Assembly: GCA_013368315.1 (NCBI GenBank)
Contig: JAACJM010000227.1
Coordinates: 1 to 64,000 of the forward strand
From: Tetrapyrgos nigripes
Lineage: Eukaryota; Basidiomycota; Agaricomycetes; Agaricales; Campanellaceae
Length of the DNA stretch: 64,000 nt
Direction: 5' to 3'
In this document: piece by piece, positions 1-12,105 of the stretch
Layout: the number at the start of each line of letters is the position of its first letter
Numbering within the stretch: position 1 is the first letter of the stretch
Translations under genes and position numbers: made by a program
Notes under the pieces: generated by a model
Databases searched by the model: none
What the model saw: the letters and a program-made list of their open reading frames with translations, nothing else
What the model was told of the DNA's origin: nothing

Positions 1-3000
1 TAGGCGCACTAATGAGGGAGAAAAACAGTCAGAAGATGAGAGACCTTGAGAAGATTAGTACATACCTTGGAGAGTGAAACGAATGGGATCATGACAGCAT
101 GAATATGCACACTGGAAAAAGAATAGTCAGAAGATGATAGCTTTCACTATGTCATTACTCACCGCTGAGAAGAAAAACAATAGAATAAGGACCTGTGAGC
201 ACAAGTACCTGGACAGCTGTCTCAGTGCGTGAAATACGAGAGCGACAAATAACTTACTCAGTTGCCAACTGTGAAAACTGTCAAGCATCCTGAACAACAC
301 ATATTGGCGGGACTTGGGGATACTAAAGGTGGACAGACACACTTAAGGCATGAGTGTACACGAGAACAAGGAACCAGCTACAAATGGTCAATGGAGGGAG
401 ATGATGGGGAAAAGGAAGAAAGAAATGCGTGAGTCACGTCTGAACCGCTGGTTTGATCAACAAACATTTCAAACTCTGCTGGAGTTGAGTCTTGTGACCA
501 TAAATGTCATCAGCGGCAACGGGCGCTGCTTTGTTCCTGGGCGCTCCAACACAAAAACTTCAAGCTTGAAGCTTGACGTCGACATTGTCAACCCTCCCTC
601 CCTCCCCTGCAGTCCAGTGCAATCCCTGCCCTTCAGGCCCCCTCTATTCACTTGCTGTGTTGGTACTGAGGAAGAGTTTTCTTGGAAACAGGTACTCTGT
701 CGATACATCAGAATTGAGTAGTACGTAGTACATATACCTTTTTGTACAATGTACTCTTACTTACAGAAAAATACATATGTACTTGTGGACAATGTATGGA
801 CCTGTTCCAAGGACCAAAGATGCAGAAAATACCAAATATGTACCATGTATCTGTGGATGCCATGTGTATATTCAGGAAAAACACTGGGTAACGCATCATT
901 TGGTATGATCGGGCATCCAGAGGATGCAAAAATGCCAAATATGCCGATCACACTTTTGTGGTTTTGCTGATGGGACCGGACGCCACAAGGTACGGTTCAG
1001 CGTTCAAGAAATTTGGCACTGAACCGGACTGAACCTTTCACTCGACAAAAATGCTCTCATCCCCGCCGTGTTAGGCTTTTGGCAAGCTTTTGGGCTGAAG
1101 GGAAATTGAATCCAAGTTCATGGTCAGGTGCAGAGGGAACCTGGGCCAGCCCTCAAGCTCAAGTTGCAATTGATGTCATGGTCATGTGCTGTTACTACTG
1201 GCCTGCTCTTTCTTTCGCACTGGGTTGTTCCTAACGCTGCAACTTCAAGCTGGATTATCAGCGCTTCAGCAGCCAGCTAAGAGAAGCATTGAGGGCATTT
1301 GGTTTCCTTGGTGAATATCATTCAATGGTGCTATTTGAAGGTTCTAACTTGCTCTTTTCGTCTTCGCCAAAAAGCTACAAACGAGTGGATGTAGCAGACG
1401 GTGCATCGTCGTGAAATGCAAAAGCAGTTCTCAACCCTCTCTCCTCTTCCCCCTCTGAGTTCTCTTAAAAACCACCAGATACCATGAAGCCAAAGGCGGC
1501 CATGACTGTACCAGCCTGTACCCTCCTCATTTTCATTCTTCGACCCTACCCACGTACCTCTCTACCAATCTTAACCTTCTCTCTGTCATTTTATGCACTG
1601 TCCTTAGGGTCCAAAGCGTGTTTACCCACATCTACGGCTACGTCTGCCGCGAGGAAGGACGGATATTCATTCCAAACCAACACAGTCACCTTCTCCACCT
1701 ATGCTGAGACGAGACATCGTTGGGCATACACAAGAACCATCCGGGTCCCAACAGCATGTTTATATCCTTCTCCACTCCCTGTTCCACGTCCACATCAACC
1801 TTCTTTCACTCTTCCTTGCTTCTACGCCCCATTAAACCAACCAGTCCCTCCTCCAGCTCTCCACACGCACTACCTACCTCGTTCCCCAACCCTGGGACCA
1901 CCCCTCCCTTCCATTCACCGTTACAACTTACACTCCTCTTCCTCCTTGAACATGACCAACACGGATTCATTCCGTTCCTATTGTTCATTCAGGATGCTTC
2001 AATCTTTTTCCGACTCTTTCGTTAACGTGCAGACCAACCTTATGTTGTTAATCAGATGTTGTGAGGGATTGGGTTCAGCTGATGATGGATGCTGGTCAGG
2101 AAGAGAGGAGTAAGCTATTGTCACTCAGACCAGGATTGGTGAGTGTCTTTTTTTTCGCGTTTTTTTTCATTTTTCCATGTTGTTGATCTCTTTTACATGC
2201 AGCTCTTCTCGCATAACCCCTCCTCCTCTCCACATCTTGCCTCCCCCATTCCAATGCATACACATACTACTATGTTTCCTCTATGCATCAGGGGGCTTCT
2301 GCTGCCGCTTCCGAACATATACCTCTATTCATTATCTCTAGGCGTCCCATTCCTAGATAATGCAAAGTCCAGCTGTGGAGCGTGTGGAAGATACTGGTTA
2401 AGGAGTTTTGACAGTTGTTGGATATGTGTATTCATTTTGTCTCATTTTCGTCGCGCTGATAGTTCTTCCCTCCCGCCTCCTCCTCTATGACCACCTCATC
2501 CAACTCAGCTCCAACTCAAACTCTTTTTCCTCTTCCTCTTCTCAAAATACAACCACCAGCACCAACGCTAACACCAACCCAACCTCTAACCCTTTTGACA
2601 CCTCGCCTTCTATATGCTTCAAAGAGACATATGTGGATGCGGTTAGGGTGGTAGAGGGTGTATGTAGGGAAGAATTTGTTGGTAACTCGACGACGAGTGG
2701 AGGAGGGGCCGTTTCGTCGCATAATTCCAACTCGACCGAGGCTTTTGGGGGTCAGGATAGAGAAAGAGATGAGGAGAGAGGGGGAAAGGAGTATACGAGG
2801 AGATGGTGGGGTATGAGGATTGGTATTGATTGCGGTTAGAGTGGCAGTTGTTCAGTTGTTGGCATAGAAGGTACAGGAGGCGTAGGATTCAGACAGGAGA
2901 AGGGAATGGACGTAGGGACGTGGTAAGGCAAGCGAAGATTTAGACTGAAGACTGGAGGCTAGGCTAAGTGGTGGAGGGTTCTGTGGACTCCGACTCCATG

Positions 3001-3339
3001 CAGGATTTGGGATTTGGGATGTTTTGATGGGCATTGGTACCGGTATGTACAATGGGCACGATCCAAATTCCATAGTTTCTCATGGCGAAGTTACTAGTAG
3101 TGCTTAGACTTCTGGTTCTGGTTCGTGGTCTGATAATCTTACTTGGTACATTTCAGTATTTGGTGGCTATCTATCTCCTATGTAGTCTAATGTTCCTGAG
3201 TCCTGCCCTGTAGCAGGTATAATTGGGGCAACGAGGTATTAACTTTGGATCCCTTGTGTACCGCTTATGACCTGTAAACTGGCAGTCCTATCTATCTATC
3301 TATTAGCAAGCTACACGCATGCTGTGTCATTTTCGGAAG
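1..3339. other. Left flank without a convincing gene
   Basis: No reading frame here carries a motif I recognise. The longest open frame, 1484-2113 on plus, is proline/serine-rich with a hydrophobic start. A second plus frame, 2408-2839, begins with one hydrophobic stretch and continues into Ser/Thr/Asn-rich sequence with KETYVDAVRVVEGVCREEF near residues 72-90. A possible splice donor (GTGAG) follows 2137, so the two could be exons of one unknown membrane or secreted protein, but the frames do not join cleanly and I do not call a gene. A TCTA microsatellite lies at about 3288-3303. Confidence 0.3.
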
Positions 3340-3552
3340 ACGGTGACAAGAACTGAGGTACATGTGAGGTCTGATGAACAAGTGGGTGATAAACGACAAA
3401 TGGACGATGCGTTCGTCCATGTCACCACTCAGCTCTTGAGCAATTCCTTGGTAATTCCAGAGAAAAAGACGCTGAAGGCTGTTAAACTGGCCCAAATCGA
3501 GGTCTTTGTTGTGGAATTGTCCAACTGCCTCAAGTGCAGTGATCAGGGCAGG

Positions 3553-3777
3553 TGTAAGGGACCAGGCTAAGAGTCTCGAGAACCGTAGATGGACTCATAT
3601 AGCGAGGTGCCTTAGGCCATGAATAAAGGCATAGAGAAAAGAGTTGATAAGGCTAAAGAACTACTATGAAATATACAAGTATTTATAAGAATACTAAAAG
3701 GAGTAGTAGTAGTATAACATATGATAAAAGGTCTAAGGAGTGTAGGAGCTAGGAGGATTGGGGAGCTACCCATGACA
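3553..3777 (-). repeat. LTR, 3' copy of the 2.66-kb element
   Basis: A 225-base repeat that matches 5992-6215 with only a few differences. On the minus strand it begins TGTCATGGGTAG and ends CCTTACA, and it is preceded by the polypurine tract. Confidence 0.88.
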
Positions 3778-4074
3778 TTATCCCCCTTCTAAGCTAAAGA
3801 AAAAAATTTGTAGCTATGAAGTGTGATAAAAGGGAAAAGTGGCATAGATGGCATAGATATGAGCATAAGTAAGGCATACTTGGACGAAGTAGTAGTGTTA
3901 AGAAAGTGGAAAGTGTTGATGACGCAAAGTAAGAAGTAAGTAGGAAGTTAAATCAAGAATGGTAATGGCATAGGCATAATTAGAGGAAAGTAGTAAAGGT
4001 AGATTGAGTACAACGCAGCAGGGAGGTAGCATAACTGTGATGAAGGCGAATGAAGAAAAGGAAATGGAAAGCGT

Positions 4075-4249
4075 TGGAGTAGGGATTGGCATCCCTCCTC
4101 CGGGTTCAGGCTTAGGGTTAGGGTTAGGCAGAGTCTAGAGCAGAGTTCCTATGTAGTATACATATGGTTTCCTCGTGTTGTTAGTAGTCAGTCTTATGCC
4201 AGCATGTTCCCTTAGGCATCCTACTCAGGAGTGGCCTTGGCCGTCTCCA
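4075..4249. repeat. 175-base mobile repeat with telomere-like core, copy 1
   Basis: Begins TGGAGTAGGG and ends GTCTCCA, flanked by GCGT at 4071-4074 and 4250-4253. A second copy of exactly the same length lies at 17586-17760 with a different flanking duplication (ACGT). The interior has TTAGGGTTAGGGTTAGG. The TG...CA ends, 5-base terminal inversion and 4-base duplication fit either a short solo LTR or a MITE; I cannot decide between them. It is inserted in the interior of the non-autonomous LTR element. Confidence 0.75.
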
Positions 4250-5991
4250 GCGTTGATGACGCAAATGGATTGAACAAGTAAATCAAAAATGGTAATGATG
4301 AAAATAGACCGAAGCCTAAAGTAAGTCAAGAATGGTAATGACAAGAGTAGACTGAAGCCTAGTCCGACATGGAGTGATATGTCAGGAAGTTGCAAGCGTA
4401 GACCAAAGCCTAGGATGCATTGACAATAAGCAAACGCAAAGAAAAGCGCACGCAGAGTAAATGATCTGCAGACCACAAATATGGATCAACATGGAGAGTA
4501 ATGAGTAGAAGACAGGCCAAAAGATGGGAAATCTGTCAAGCAAAGATGCATACGAACATGCAAATAAGGAGAATGAACAAACACGCATGCGAGGGTGCAG
4601 TGTTGAAGGATGAATGTAAGAGATGAAAGTAAATCACAGCGACGGAAGCGTAAATGTGGCAAATGTTAAACAGGTATGTAGGTAAATGCGAAGGAGTAAG
4701 TTGCAAAAAGTAGAATGTAGGAGTAAAGGTGAGGGTAGGAGGTGAAGGTATGGAAAGAAAAATAAAAAGAACAGAAAAGCGGATATCACGCATGGTTCTC
4801 GTATCCTTGAACCTATGCATTCATCCTGGATAATAGTACTCACGAGATTAAACCTCAAAGACTCGTATTCCTCATTCTCTAAGGGCCATTCGTCATACTC
4901 GTCAGAGATATTAATCTCGAAGGACGTGTATTCGTCGTTCCCTAATGCTCACTCCTCATACTCGTCCTATAGTCTTATTATCTTCCCTTTTTCGCGAATC
5001 AAATTCACGACGCTTTAAGAGTGGATTTGATGAAGTGTCAAGACTGGAGTTTTGCGAATGAAGAGCTGAGATCATGAGTCAGGGAGGGTGCGAGTGACAG
5101 CGAGAGGGTGGGAATGAATGACAATTGAAGTTGGCAACGAGAAAGAGTCGATGGTGATGATGAGTAAGAGCCGATAATGGTGAGAGCTGAAGTTCCAAGA
5201 AGGATAGAAGAGTTGGTGATGATGCAACACGCTTCACATACCTCAAAGGCGAGAGGGTTACATGTCGAACATCAAAAAGGAAGCCGAACAAGGAAAAGGT
5301 GGTGAAGAGTTGAACAGAGATAGGGGTTAAGTGTATGACAGGGCCAGGAAGTTGGAAAATCTGTCGTGGAAGGAGATGGATGAAGGAAGGATTCGAAGAT
5401 TTTTGGATTGCTGGCGGCGATCGAAGCGATGGAAAGTCAAATATCGATTATTAGAGTGAAGAAATGGTGTGTTGACAGCGCGAGAACGCAAAAACGCTAA
5501 ATTCGAATCAAATCAGCGAAGAACTCGGAATCGTTAGAGAGGGTAGTGAGAGAGCGGTAAATGATGAAAAAGCGAAGCAGAAGAGTTGGATAGAGGTAAT
5601 TGACATGGCCAGAGACTGGGGAGTATGCCGAGTGATGAGAGAATTAGAGAAGGGCAAGGAAAGTGTTGGGGAGGTGAATAAAAGTCGGAGAAACTTTATG
5701 AATGACAGGCGGAAACTGTTATGAGCGTCGAGATGGTGATAGTGACGAAAGAAAGGAATAACGACGAGCGCCAATGGTCCGAAAGGGGTAAGTCCGAATG
5801 TGCATATCAATTGGTGAAGTGTTCCGAGGAGTGAAAGAAGAAGGAAGCGCTAGAGATGAACGAAGGAGTGACAGCGCATAGAAGAACACACAGGGAGCAG
5901 GAGAGTGTCCAGAGGTTTTACAGCCAGAGGACAAAGGCTGAGGGAGCACAGAAGGAAATAGTGCACCAGGCAGTTTGTAGCCTTATCAAAC

Positions 5992-6215
5992 TGTAAGGGA
6001 CCAGGCTAAGAGTCTCGAGAACCATAGATGGACTCATATAGCGAGGTGCCTTAGGCCATGAATAAAGGCATAGAGAAAAGAGTTGATAAGGCTAAAGAAC
6101 TACTATGAAATATACAAGTATTTATAAGAATACTAAAGGAGTAGTAGTAGTCTAACATATGATAAAAGGTCTAAGGAGCATAGGAGCTAGGAGGATTGGG
6201 GAGCTACCCATGACA
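5992..6215 (-). repeat. LTR, 5' copy of the 2.66-kb element
   Basis: A 224-base partner of 3553-3777. On the minus strand it is the upstream LTR; its outer edge touches the F-box pseudogene at 6216. Confidence 0.88.
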
Positions 6216-6601
6216 GCGGGGTCCAAGAGTAACCTCCACGAGGGTCCTCCAAATTGAAATTATGAGGTAGGCCTGGGTATGGCAACTGCGTAGCAGGTCG
6301 CGCAGGGCAGGAAATGATGGACTTTTGGAAGGAATGAACGCAGCACGAGGATCTGATATATATAACCCATCACCCTTATCAATGCATAGGTGAAGGCTTG
6401 TAAAATGTGGAAATGGAGATTGTTGGGAAGTGAGTAACTTGTGAAACGCCTTGGATACATCATTTATTTTGGAGTCAATCATTAGATCTGCAGATGACCA
6501 TCTGTGTGAATGTTTGAATAGATCATGGAGAAGTTCGAGATTGCTCATGTACCATCCATCCGAGTCTCAGGAGAAGAGGATATGAAGTGGTGCGTCTCGT
6601 G

Positions 6602-7995
6602 CATCAGCAAACTCGCAACTGTATGGAAGGTATGGAGGGTATGGAGGGTATGGGGCCCATACCTTTTCATACACATTTTGCCAAAATCTCGTCAAAATGT
6701 TCCATACATATTTTGTATGGAAGTATGGGTCAGTATGGGCTAGTATGGGTGTATAGACAAGGTAAGGACATTCTCAGTCTGACAAACCCTTGCCTTTGTG
6801 AAGCACGTAGTAGCTCTGCAGCGACCAAGCAGCAACTGATACGGATGTCATTGTCGTTAGTAACAGGAAGTTGTCGATGACTCGCCATCACCATTGGAGG
6901 TTACAAGACTTAAATGATTCAGTAAGTTGAGTGCAGGAACGAGGAAGTACAAGAAATCAATATCTGAATTGTAATCAAGAAAGTTGTACCTGTCGACAAT
7001 GTTCACGATGAGCGCTGGGCCTGGAGCGCCTTGTAGTTGTAGTGCCCACAGTCGATGACCGTGAAGCGAGCGCCAAGAGGTGACGTGTCGCGGTCACGGG
7101 ACTGATTTTAATCGGAGCTGGAAATTTTTCATGATCAAATCGACACGAAAACGTTGGTTTCTCGCACTCTTTCTTTCCTCAACGACATCGTTACTCAGCG
7201 TTTCTTTTGCCCTCCACCTCTATCTCGTCCGCTATACTGCACGTTCTGGGGCTGCGTCAAGTCTCTTCGTCAATCATTGTTGATCCTCAAGGGAAGTATG
7301 GAATGGAATGATTGAGGTTGTCTGCCGGTGTCCGTCTTCATGGTGAGTCGTCACATCTCAATTCGTCCGCATCTTTAGCTGACCTGCTATGTGTTCTTGC
7401 AGTATTTCATCTCTTTATAGCCCAGGTGTGTCATTCATCCTCATCTCTGTCCAGTTTATGACTGACGCTGTCCCCTCTCAAGCTCTAGTTGTCATCTCGG
7501 GTTCTATCGTTGTATCTAGGTTCGTATTTTTTCGCTTTCGTGTTGTTCGCTACTGAAACATGTTCTTCCCTTAGCCTTTCATCTATAGGAGCTGCATGAC
7601 TGTGATTGGATGTCGGAATGTAGGAAGGTTGTGAGCGGTATTAGGCTTGACAGTGGGTTAGTCAGTGGCTTGGTGTTCTGGAGGCATTCGGTTGATACAT
7701 AGATGTTATGTTACGTACATAGTCTACTGCTGAATATATTTTTTTATCCCTCCTTCGCTTTAGTATTGAGTGAGCAACAACAATGGCAATGCCGACGACG
7801 AAGGAACAGCAGTGGTGCATAGATCAGGTATCGATGTGGGTATGGCTGTGGGTATGGATGTGTATGGAATACCCTCATACCAGTTCCATACGCATGTATG
7901 GGATTTATGTACCCGCCCCTCTGCTCCATACATGTATAATTTGGTATGGGAGGTATGGTCCCATACCTTCCATACCCATTGAGAATTTGCTAATG
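6602..7995. mobile_element. 1.39-kb inverted-repeat DNA transposon, non-autonomous
   Basis: Inserted in the F-box pseudogene: the intact paralogue reads straight through this point. The ends are inverted repeats of about 34 bases, CATCAGCAAACTC on the left and the complement CATTAGCAAATTC on the right, flanked by a 2-base duplication (TG, 6600-6601 and 7996-7997). Both subterminal regions are crowded with GTATGG and its complement CCATAC (about 6625-6760 and 7830-7980). No transposase frame is present. Short duplication plus dense subterminal repeats resemble CACTA/Plavaka-type elements of basidiomycetes, but the class is inferred. The interior at about 7080-7600 has several GT...AG intron-like blocks and may be a captured gene fragment. 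Confidence 0.8.
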
Positions 7996-8659
7996 TGAAA
8001 GAGTCAAGACACAAGCTGAGTAAGTCTGGCTGCTCTAGGATCAATGGGGTTTTTGGCAAAGAGATTACCAACACCCGAAACATGGATATAGGACCACAGT
8101 GTACTAATAGGAGTCAAGTAGGAGTGGTGTCTGCTATTTCCTTCCACAACGTACAAACGGAAGAGATTATATCGGCAGGATGAGCGCGCATACCAGAGAA
8201 TCGAGTTCAATGCTGTCATATGTCTTGGTGCAAAGTTGTAATTTGCATATGCTGCGTGACACAACGTCATTCTGCACGCTCCTCTGGTGTCAGAATCAAG
8301 GGCTATGAAGGTATCCGGCATACCTTTAGCAGATGCCCGACTGGTGGGGCTGCTGTTTCATCCATTTACAGAGAATGATTCGAGGCTTTAAGGAGGAGGA
8401 GGAGCCTGAGGAAGAGGAGGAGGAGGAAGAGGAAGAGGAGGAAGAGAAGTGTATTACACCAAGAACTGATATATGATACACAGGGATCCGGATATGATGG
8501 GAGTTGCGAAGCAAGAATGTTACTGCGTGCCTCTGTCTGGCTGTGATCGTCCTTCGTTCTGACAACCAACCCGGCGTATCGGCTAATCTACTCTCAATTC
8601 TCAATTCAGATTCTGGTTAGCCCGGGTAATACACTCATCCTCTTCCTCTGAATTCTACA

Positions 8660-8880
8660 ATCATATATACAACCACGACGTTGTCTTTTTTCAGGAGACA
8701 CACCTCCGCCCCCACGAACATGAGTGCATCACAGTACCAAATGGCTACGAAATGTTCGTAAAATCAAGACCGGCCCCACTAGACGACTTCCGACGTCCCT
8801 GGGTGGCGTTCTTGCTATCGTACGCAAGGAATTAAACGCAGTTATATGTCCCTCTCACGTCAACTGACATCCTCATGAAG
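8660..8880 (+). pseudogene. LINE endonuclease N-terminal scrap
   Basis: The frame reads QETHLRPHEHE followed by VPNGYEMFVKSRP, which matches the start of the apurinic-type endonuclease domain (the glutamate of QET is a catalytic residue in the family). A one-base frameshift follows near 8800, after which the frame continues with VLAIVRKELNAVICPS. Homology stops at about 8880, where a different repeat (GGGTGTGGGCC family) starts. This covers the part of the endonuclease that is missing from the plus-strand LINE at 18.3 kb, although it need not be the same copy. Confidence 0.75.
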
Positions 8881-8925
8881 GGGGTGTGGGCCAGCGCCGA
8901 GGCGTGGCAAGTCCGAGGCCAGAGG
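8877..8925 (+). repeat. GGGTGTGGGCC terminal motif, copy 1
   Basis: Shares about 45 bases (GGGTGTGGGCCAGCGC, then GAGGCGTGGCAAGT) with 11817, 16311 and 34057. Sequence after the shared part differs between this copy and the others, which suggests a conserved end of a mobile element with variable interior. Confidence 0.55.
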
Positions 8926-8929
8926 GTCC

Positions 8930-11815
8930 AGGAACGGTGTAGTACACATTACTTTTTTATGGCGAAATGTTATACCACTATAAATAGGGCAGAAAACACA
9001 TAAGAAGCTGTAATGAGCAAAAAGTGCAATCCAGAAAGTCAGAAAGCAATTGAATAGTCAATGAAGACATTCTCAGATGCACCAAAGCGGCAGGTGGTTA
9101 ATCATAAATTTTTTTTGAATAGGGGTACAATGTATCATTTTTTATCATAATTTCAAGAGCTGATCATACCATGTCAGGATTTTTTGAAGTGATCAGGTCT
9201 TGTCAAGATGACGAGAACTTATCATGAGATTATCCTTTGGCTGCCATTAAGATACTTGTAGACTTTGGGGAGATCACTGTACAGCATAGTGTCAGGCAGT
9301 GGCTTTCCTGTCTAATTATAATATGAGGTCTGGTGCCGAAAACGATGAAATTTGACGCTGAGAGTAAGGTATGCATAGTATAAGAATGACGAGAGAATAT
9401 GAAACAACTCTAATCAGAGTAGTTAACTCATCAGATTATGCCTCGGAATCTCATGAGGCATAGTACAGCCTAAATGTTGTCTACAAACAATACAAACATA
9501 GTGTCCTCTATTCATTGCGCCTCTTCCCGGGCCATTTTCAGAATTTTCGCAGTGTTCTTCTTCCGGATCCTCGTCTGTCCGAAAGCGCGGATCACACTCC
9601 AGAATGCGAGTGCATCACTTGGCTGGCAGCGGAATGATGGAAAGAGGAATGGTGAAAAAGAGCGTTGGTATAGAGGAGGAAAGGAATATTGTCGTATCCG
9701 TATATTGATTGGCTGCAGAGACAATCTAGGCGGTTGTGTTGGAGGTCGAGATGGGAGCACCTTTGGTAATGTTCATGTGTAGTATACGAAATTAGATGAC
9801 GAAACAGAGAAGGAAATAGAAGACTCAGAAAAGTGAAAAAATGAAAGACAGCGCTAATGAATTGGAAAAGTACTGGGTAAGAAAAAGACTCACCAGCGGA
9901 GCCCTACGCAAATATAACCCCATCACCCTTCTCCTCGTCCCTTCCATTCCTCATCTTCCTACCCAAATAACCAAATCCGCTACTCTCCCAATTAGAGGCG
10001 GAACATGCTCGGAGCTGGAGCGAGATGTTTGGCGTTCTATGTATGCGTATTGAGGAGGTGCCCTATTCCTGTTATCCTGAGGAAAGATAATTGAGTGATA
10101 TTGTACGGAAATGCCGTGGTGGTTAGCTATAAGGTGATGACGTAGCCATGATGTGTTTTCAAACTCCGCAACTTGAAAAACCGTCCAAAACTGAGCGACG
10201 CGTCGATTTCGTTCTTCGACTCGTACAATCCTGACTGTCATCGCTTTTCCCACTCAACAGCTCGCCCAGGGCCTGCCCTTCAGTCCGAACGCGTGGTGGG
10301 CTTATGGTGAGGGTCTTTCGTTTGGATTATCAGTTTCTTTGACTTTCAGCGACTCGCCATTTGGCATTAGAGACATCGGAAGCAAAGGCGAGGATAGCAG
10401 GTGCAGTGGGGATAGGCGTATAGGCAGTTATCTGTTCAAGTATACAGTACCTTGTCTTTATTAAAGCACTTTCTTTTGGGGCGCGTACTAAGACCATCCC
10501 TTCTTCCTCTACCGCTTTCCTCTCTGTCCGCCCCTCCTCTTTCTACGACAGCACAACCTTCGCTACCCTCAGTCGTCCACCCCGCCCCGCAGCCATCCAC
10601 TCGCACTCCTCTACCACTTCTTTGGCGCCTCGGTCTAAGCCTTCGTCATCCCCAAACCAAGCGTAAACATCTACTGCATGCTCTTTATCACCACTTTCGT
10701 CGCCCGCTATTGATTATCCGACGCCTAGAAGGAAGGCTACAAGAATTACGGAGCCAGACTCGATTCCAGATGTCACCCAATGCACATTGAAGAGGATAAC
10801 AAGAACGAGAGAGCCTAGGACCTACTCGGGTGCGTGTATCCTTTTCGTAGTACTCGTCTAGTTTGCTGAGTGAGGTCCTCATCCACAGGTTAGAAGTCTT
10901 GGTGTCAATTTGGTACGTACGGTAGCTTGTTCTCTTTTTGCCCGTCTTCTGACCTTGTATTTGCAACCTTAGGCCGCCCTCAAAGGTCATAATCGTTGCT
11001 CGCTCTTGCCTGCTACGCATATATGGGCATATATCTATCTCTTGGTGTCAATCTTCACTCTCTTGGTTGTTCTTAGCTCAACACAGTGCTTCTAGCTTGT
11101 GGTGAGCCTTGCTTTAGCTTTGCCTAGTGTCATGACTTATCCGTCCACTTCTTTGACATCACATAGTTGTCCGCTGACTGTTATCCTGGATCTTTGGTGA
11201 GTTCTCCATTGATTCTTTCATCACTCAAACCATCTCATTCAACTCTAAGGTATAGATTGCGCATATAGCCATGTACCGATGGTATGCTCGGGAGTTAGGA
11301 CATTAATTGGGCATTTCAGCTCTCTATTAATATTCTTTCGTAGTTGTAGTATACTATCTATCTATGTAGCTATGTACGTACTTGAATAAAGATATTTGTT
11401 TTTCATTCTGACGTTGAATGAGAGTGCGAGGGCAGCGGAAATGCTTCTCTACTCAATGTACTCTCTGCCATTCCAGATACCCTTCGCCAGCTGGTATATA
11501 CCTTGCCATCCCTGATAACCCCTTGACCAGCCTCATGAGCTCCATCATCCATGATAATCTTCACCATTTCTGACCAACCCCGCCATCCCTGATCAACTCG
11601 TTGTCATTATGAGTCATAACAGGGATCTGACAATGGATGGTATGGGCTGGTCAACCCAGAACAAACAATATAATGTTTTGGCAGTATGGCGGGACATGAA
11701 CTCAGATGGCAGGGGTGATTTCCGGGGTATATGGGTAGGTTTTAGTGATGTCAAAATTTTTCTACATTGAGGTGTTTAGTACAGTTAGAGAAGAGGCTAG
11801 TATATTTACTCCCAA
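8930..11815. other. Intergenic region without a confident gene
   Basis: AT-rich, with short open frames only. 9474-9782 (plus) encodes an Arg/Gly-rich stretch I do not recognise. 10452-10790 (plus) is a Pro/Ser/Leu-rich frame with a plausible continuation in another frame (about 10690-10800). The stretch 11090-11290 has two GTGAG...AG intron-like segments, so a decayed multi-exon gene is possible. Around 11460-11720 there are imperfect repeats of CATCCCTGAT and its surroundings. Nothing here supports a named product. Confidence 0.3.
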
Positions 11816-11816
11816 A

Positions 11817-12020
11817 ATGAAGTGGTTGAGGGCCAGTGCTGAAGCATGGCGTACCAATACGAGGCTGTCGCAGTCCAAGCTTTTAATGTACATATTTATT
11901 TTATTGGACTTCTTTGTGCTAAAAACTCCCCAGACAAATATTAAGTTATACAAGTACATATTATTTTGTTGACTTCTTCATACAAAAGCCCTCCCATATA
12001 CATCAGTTACACCCCCTTCT
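11817..12020 (+). repeat. GGGTGTGGGCC-family repeat, copy 2 (long form)
   Basis: About 200 bases closely match 34057-34270, including AATGTACATATTTATTTTAT and a CTCCCATA block. It starts just downstream of the GMC gene 3' end and probably supplies or abuts that gene's 3' flank. Confidence 0.65.
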
Positions 12021-12105
12021 TCACCAGATCTGATAACAAGAGGCCACTATACTCCCCGAAATAGGGGCATGACGCGTCGACGGTCGTAAAAAAGAACGCG
12101 TCAAT

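Larger units (their letters stand above)
3553..6215 (-). mobile_element. Non-autonomous LTR retrotransposon
   Basis: Two nearly identical direct repeats (3553-3777 and 5992-6215) start TGTAAGGG and end CATGACA on plus, so they have TG...CA ends. They flank 2.2 kb with no reverse transcriptase, integrase or gag frame. Host sequence on each side is the F-box pseudogene; the flanks GCAGG (3548-3552) and GCGGG (6216-6220) are a 5-base target duplication with one mismatch. A purine tract (AGAAGGGGGATAA on minus) abuts the LTR at 3778, so the element lies on the minus strand. It must have been moved by proteins from another element. A 175-base repeat sits inside it at 4075-4249. The interior is otherwise unrecognised, purine-rich sequence. 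Confidence 0.88.
3340..8335 (-). pseudogene. F-box protein pseudogene split by two transposons
   Basis: Minus-strand paralogue of the intact F-box gene at 23300-25222. Homologous pieces run 8335-7998 (N-terminal part and upstream flank), 6601-6216 and 3552-3340, in the same order as the intact gene. A block of about 255 bases covering the coiled coil and first part of the F-box is missing near 8190. An inverted-repeat transposon (6602-7995) and an LTR element (3553-6215) interrupt it, and homology stops at about 3340, so the C-terminal leucine-rich part is lost. Recognisable pieces include LQRLFLWNYQGIAQELSGD and FKHSHRWSSADLMIDSKIN. Homology extends upstream to about 8600, so the duplication included the promoter region. 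It cannot give a functional protein. Confidence 0.9.

Noticed and set aside
4100..4140. An interstitial telomere or chromosome-end fusion from TTAGGG repeats
   Set aside because: Only about three units occur, in the same position inside both copies of a 175-base repeat, so they belong to that repeat.
8326..8604. Minus frame with a long serine run as a gene
   Set aside because: The serine run is the GAG/CTC microsatellite in the duplicated F-box promoter region.
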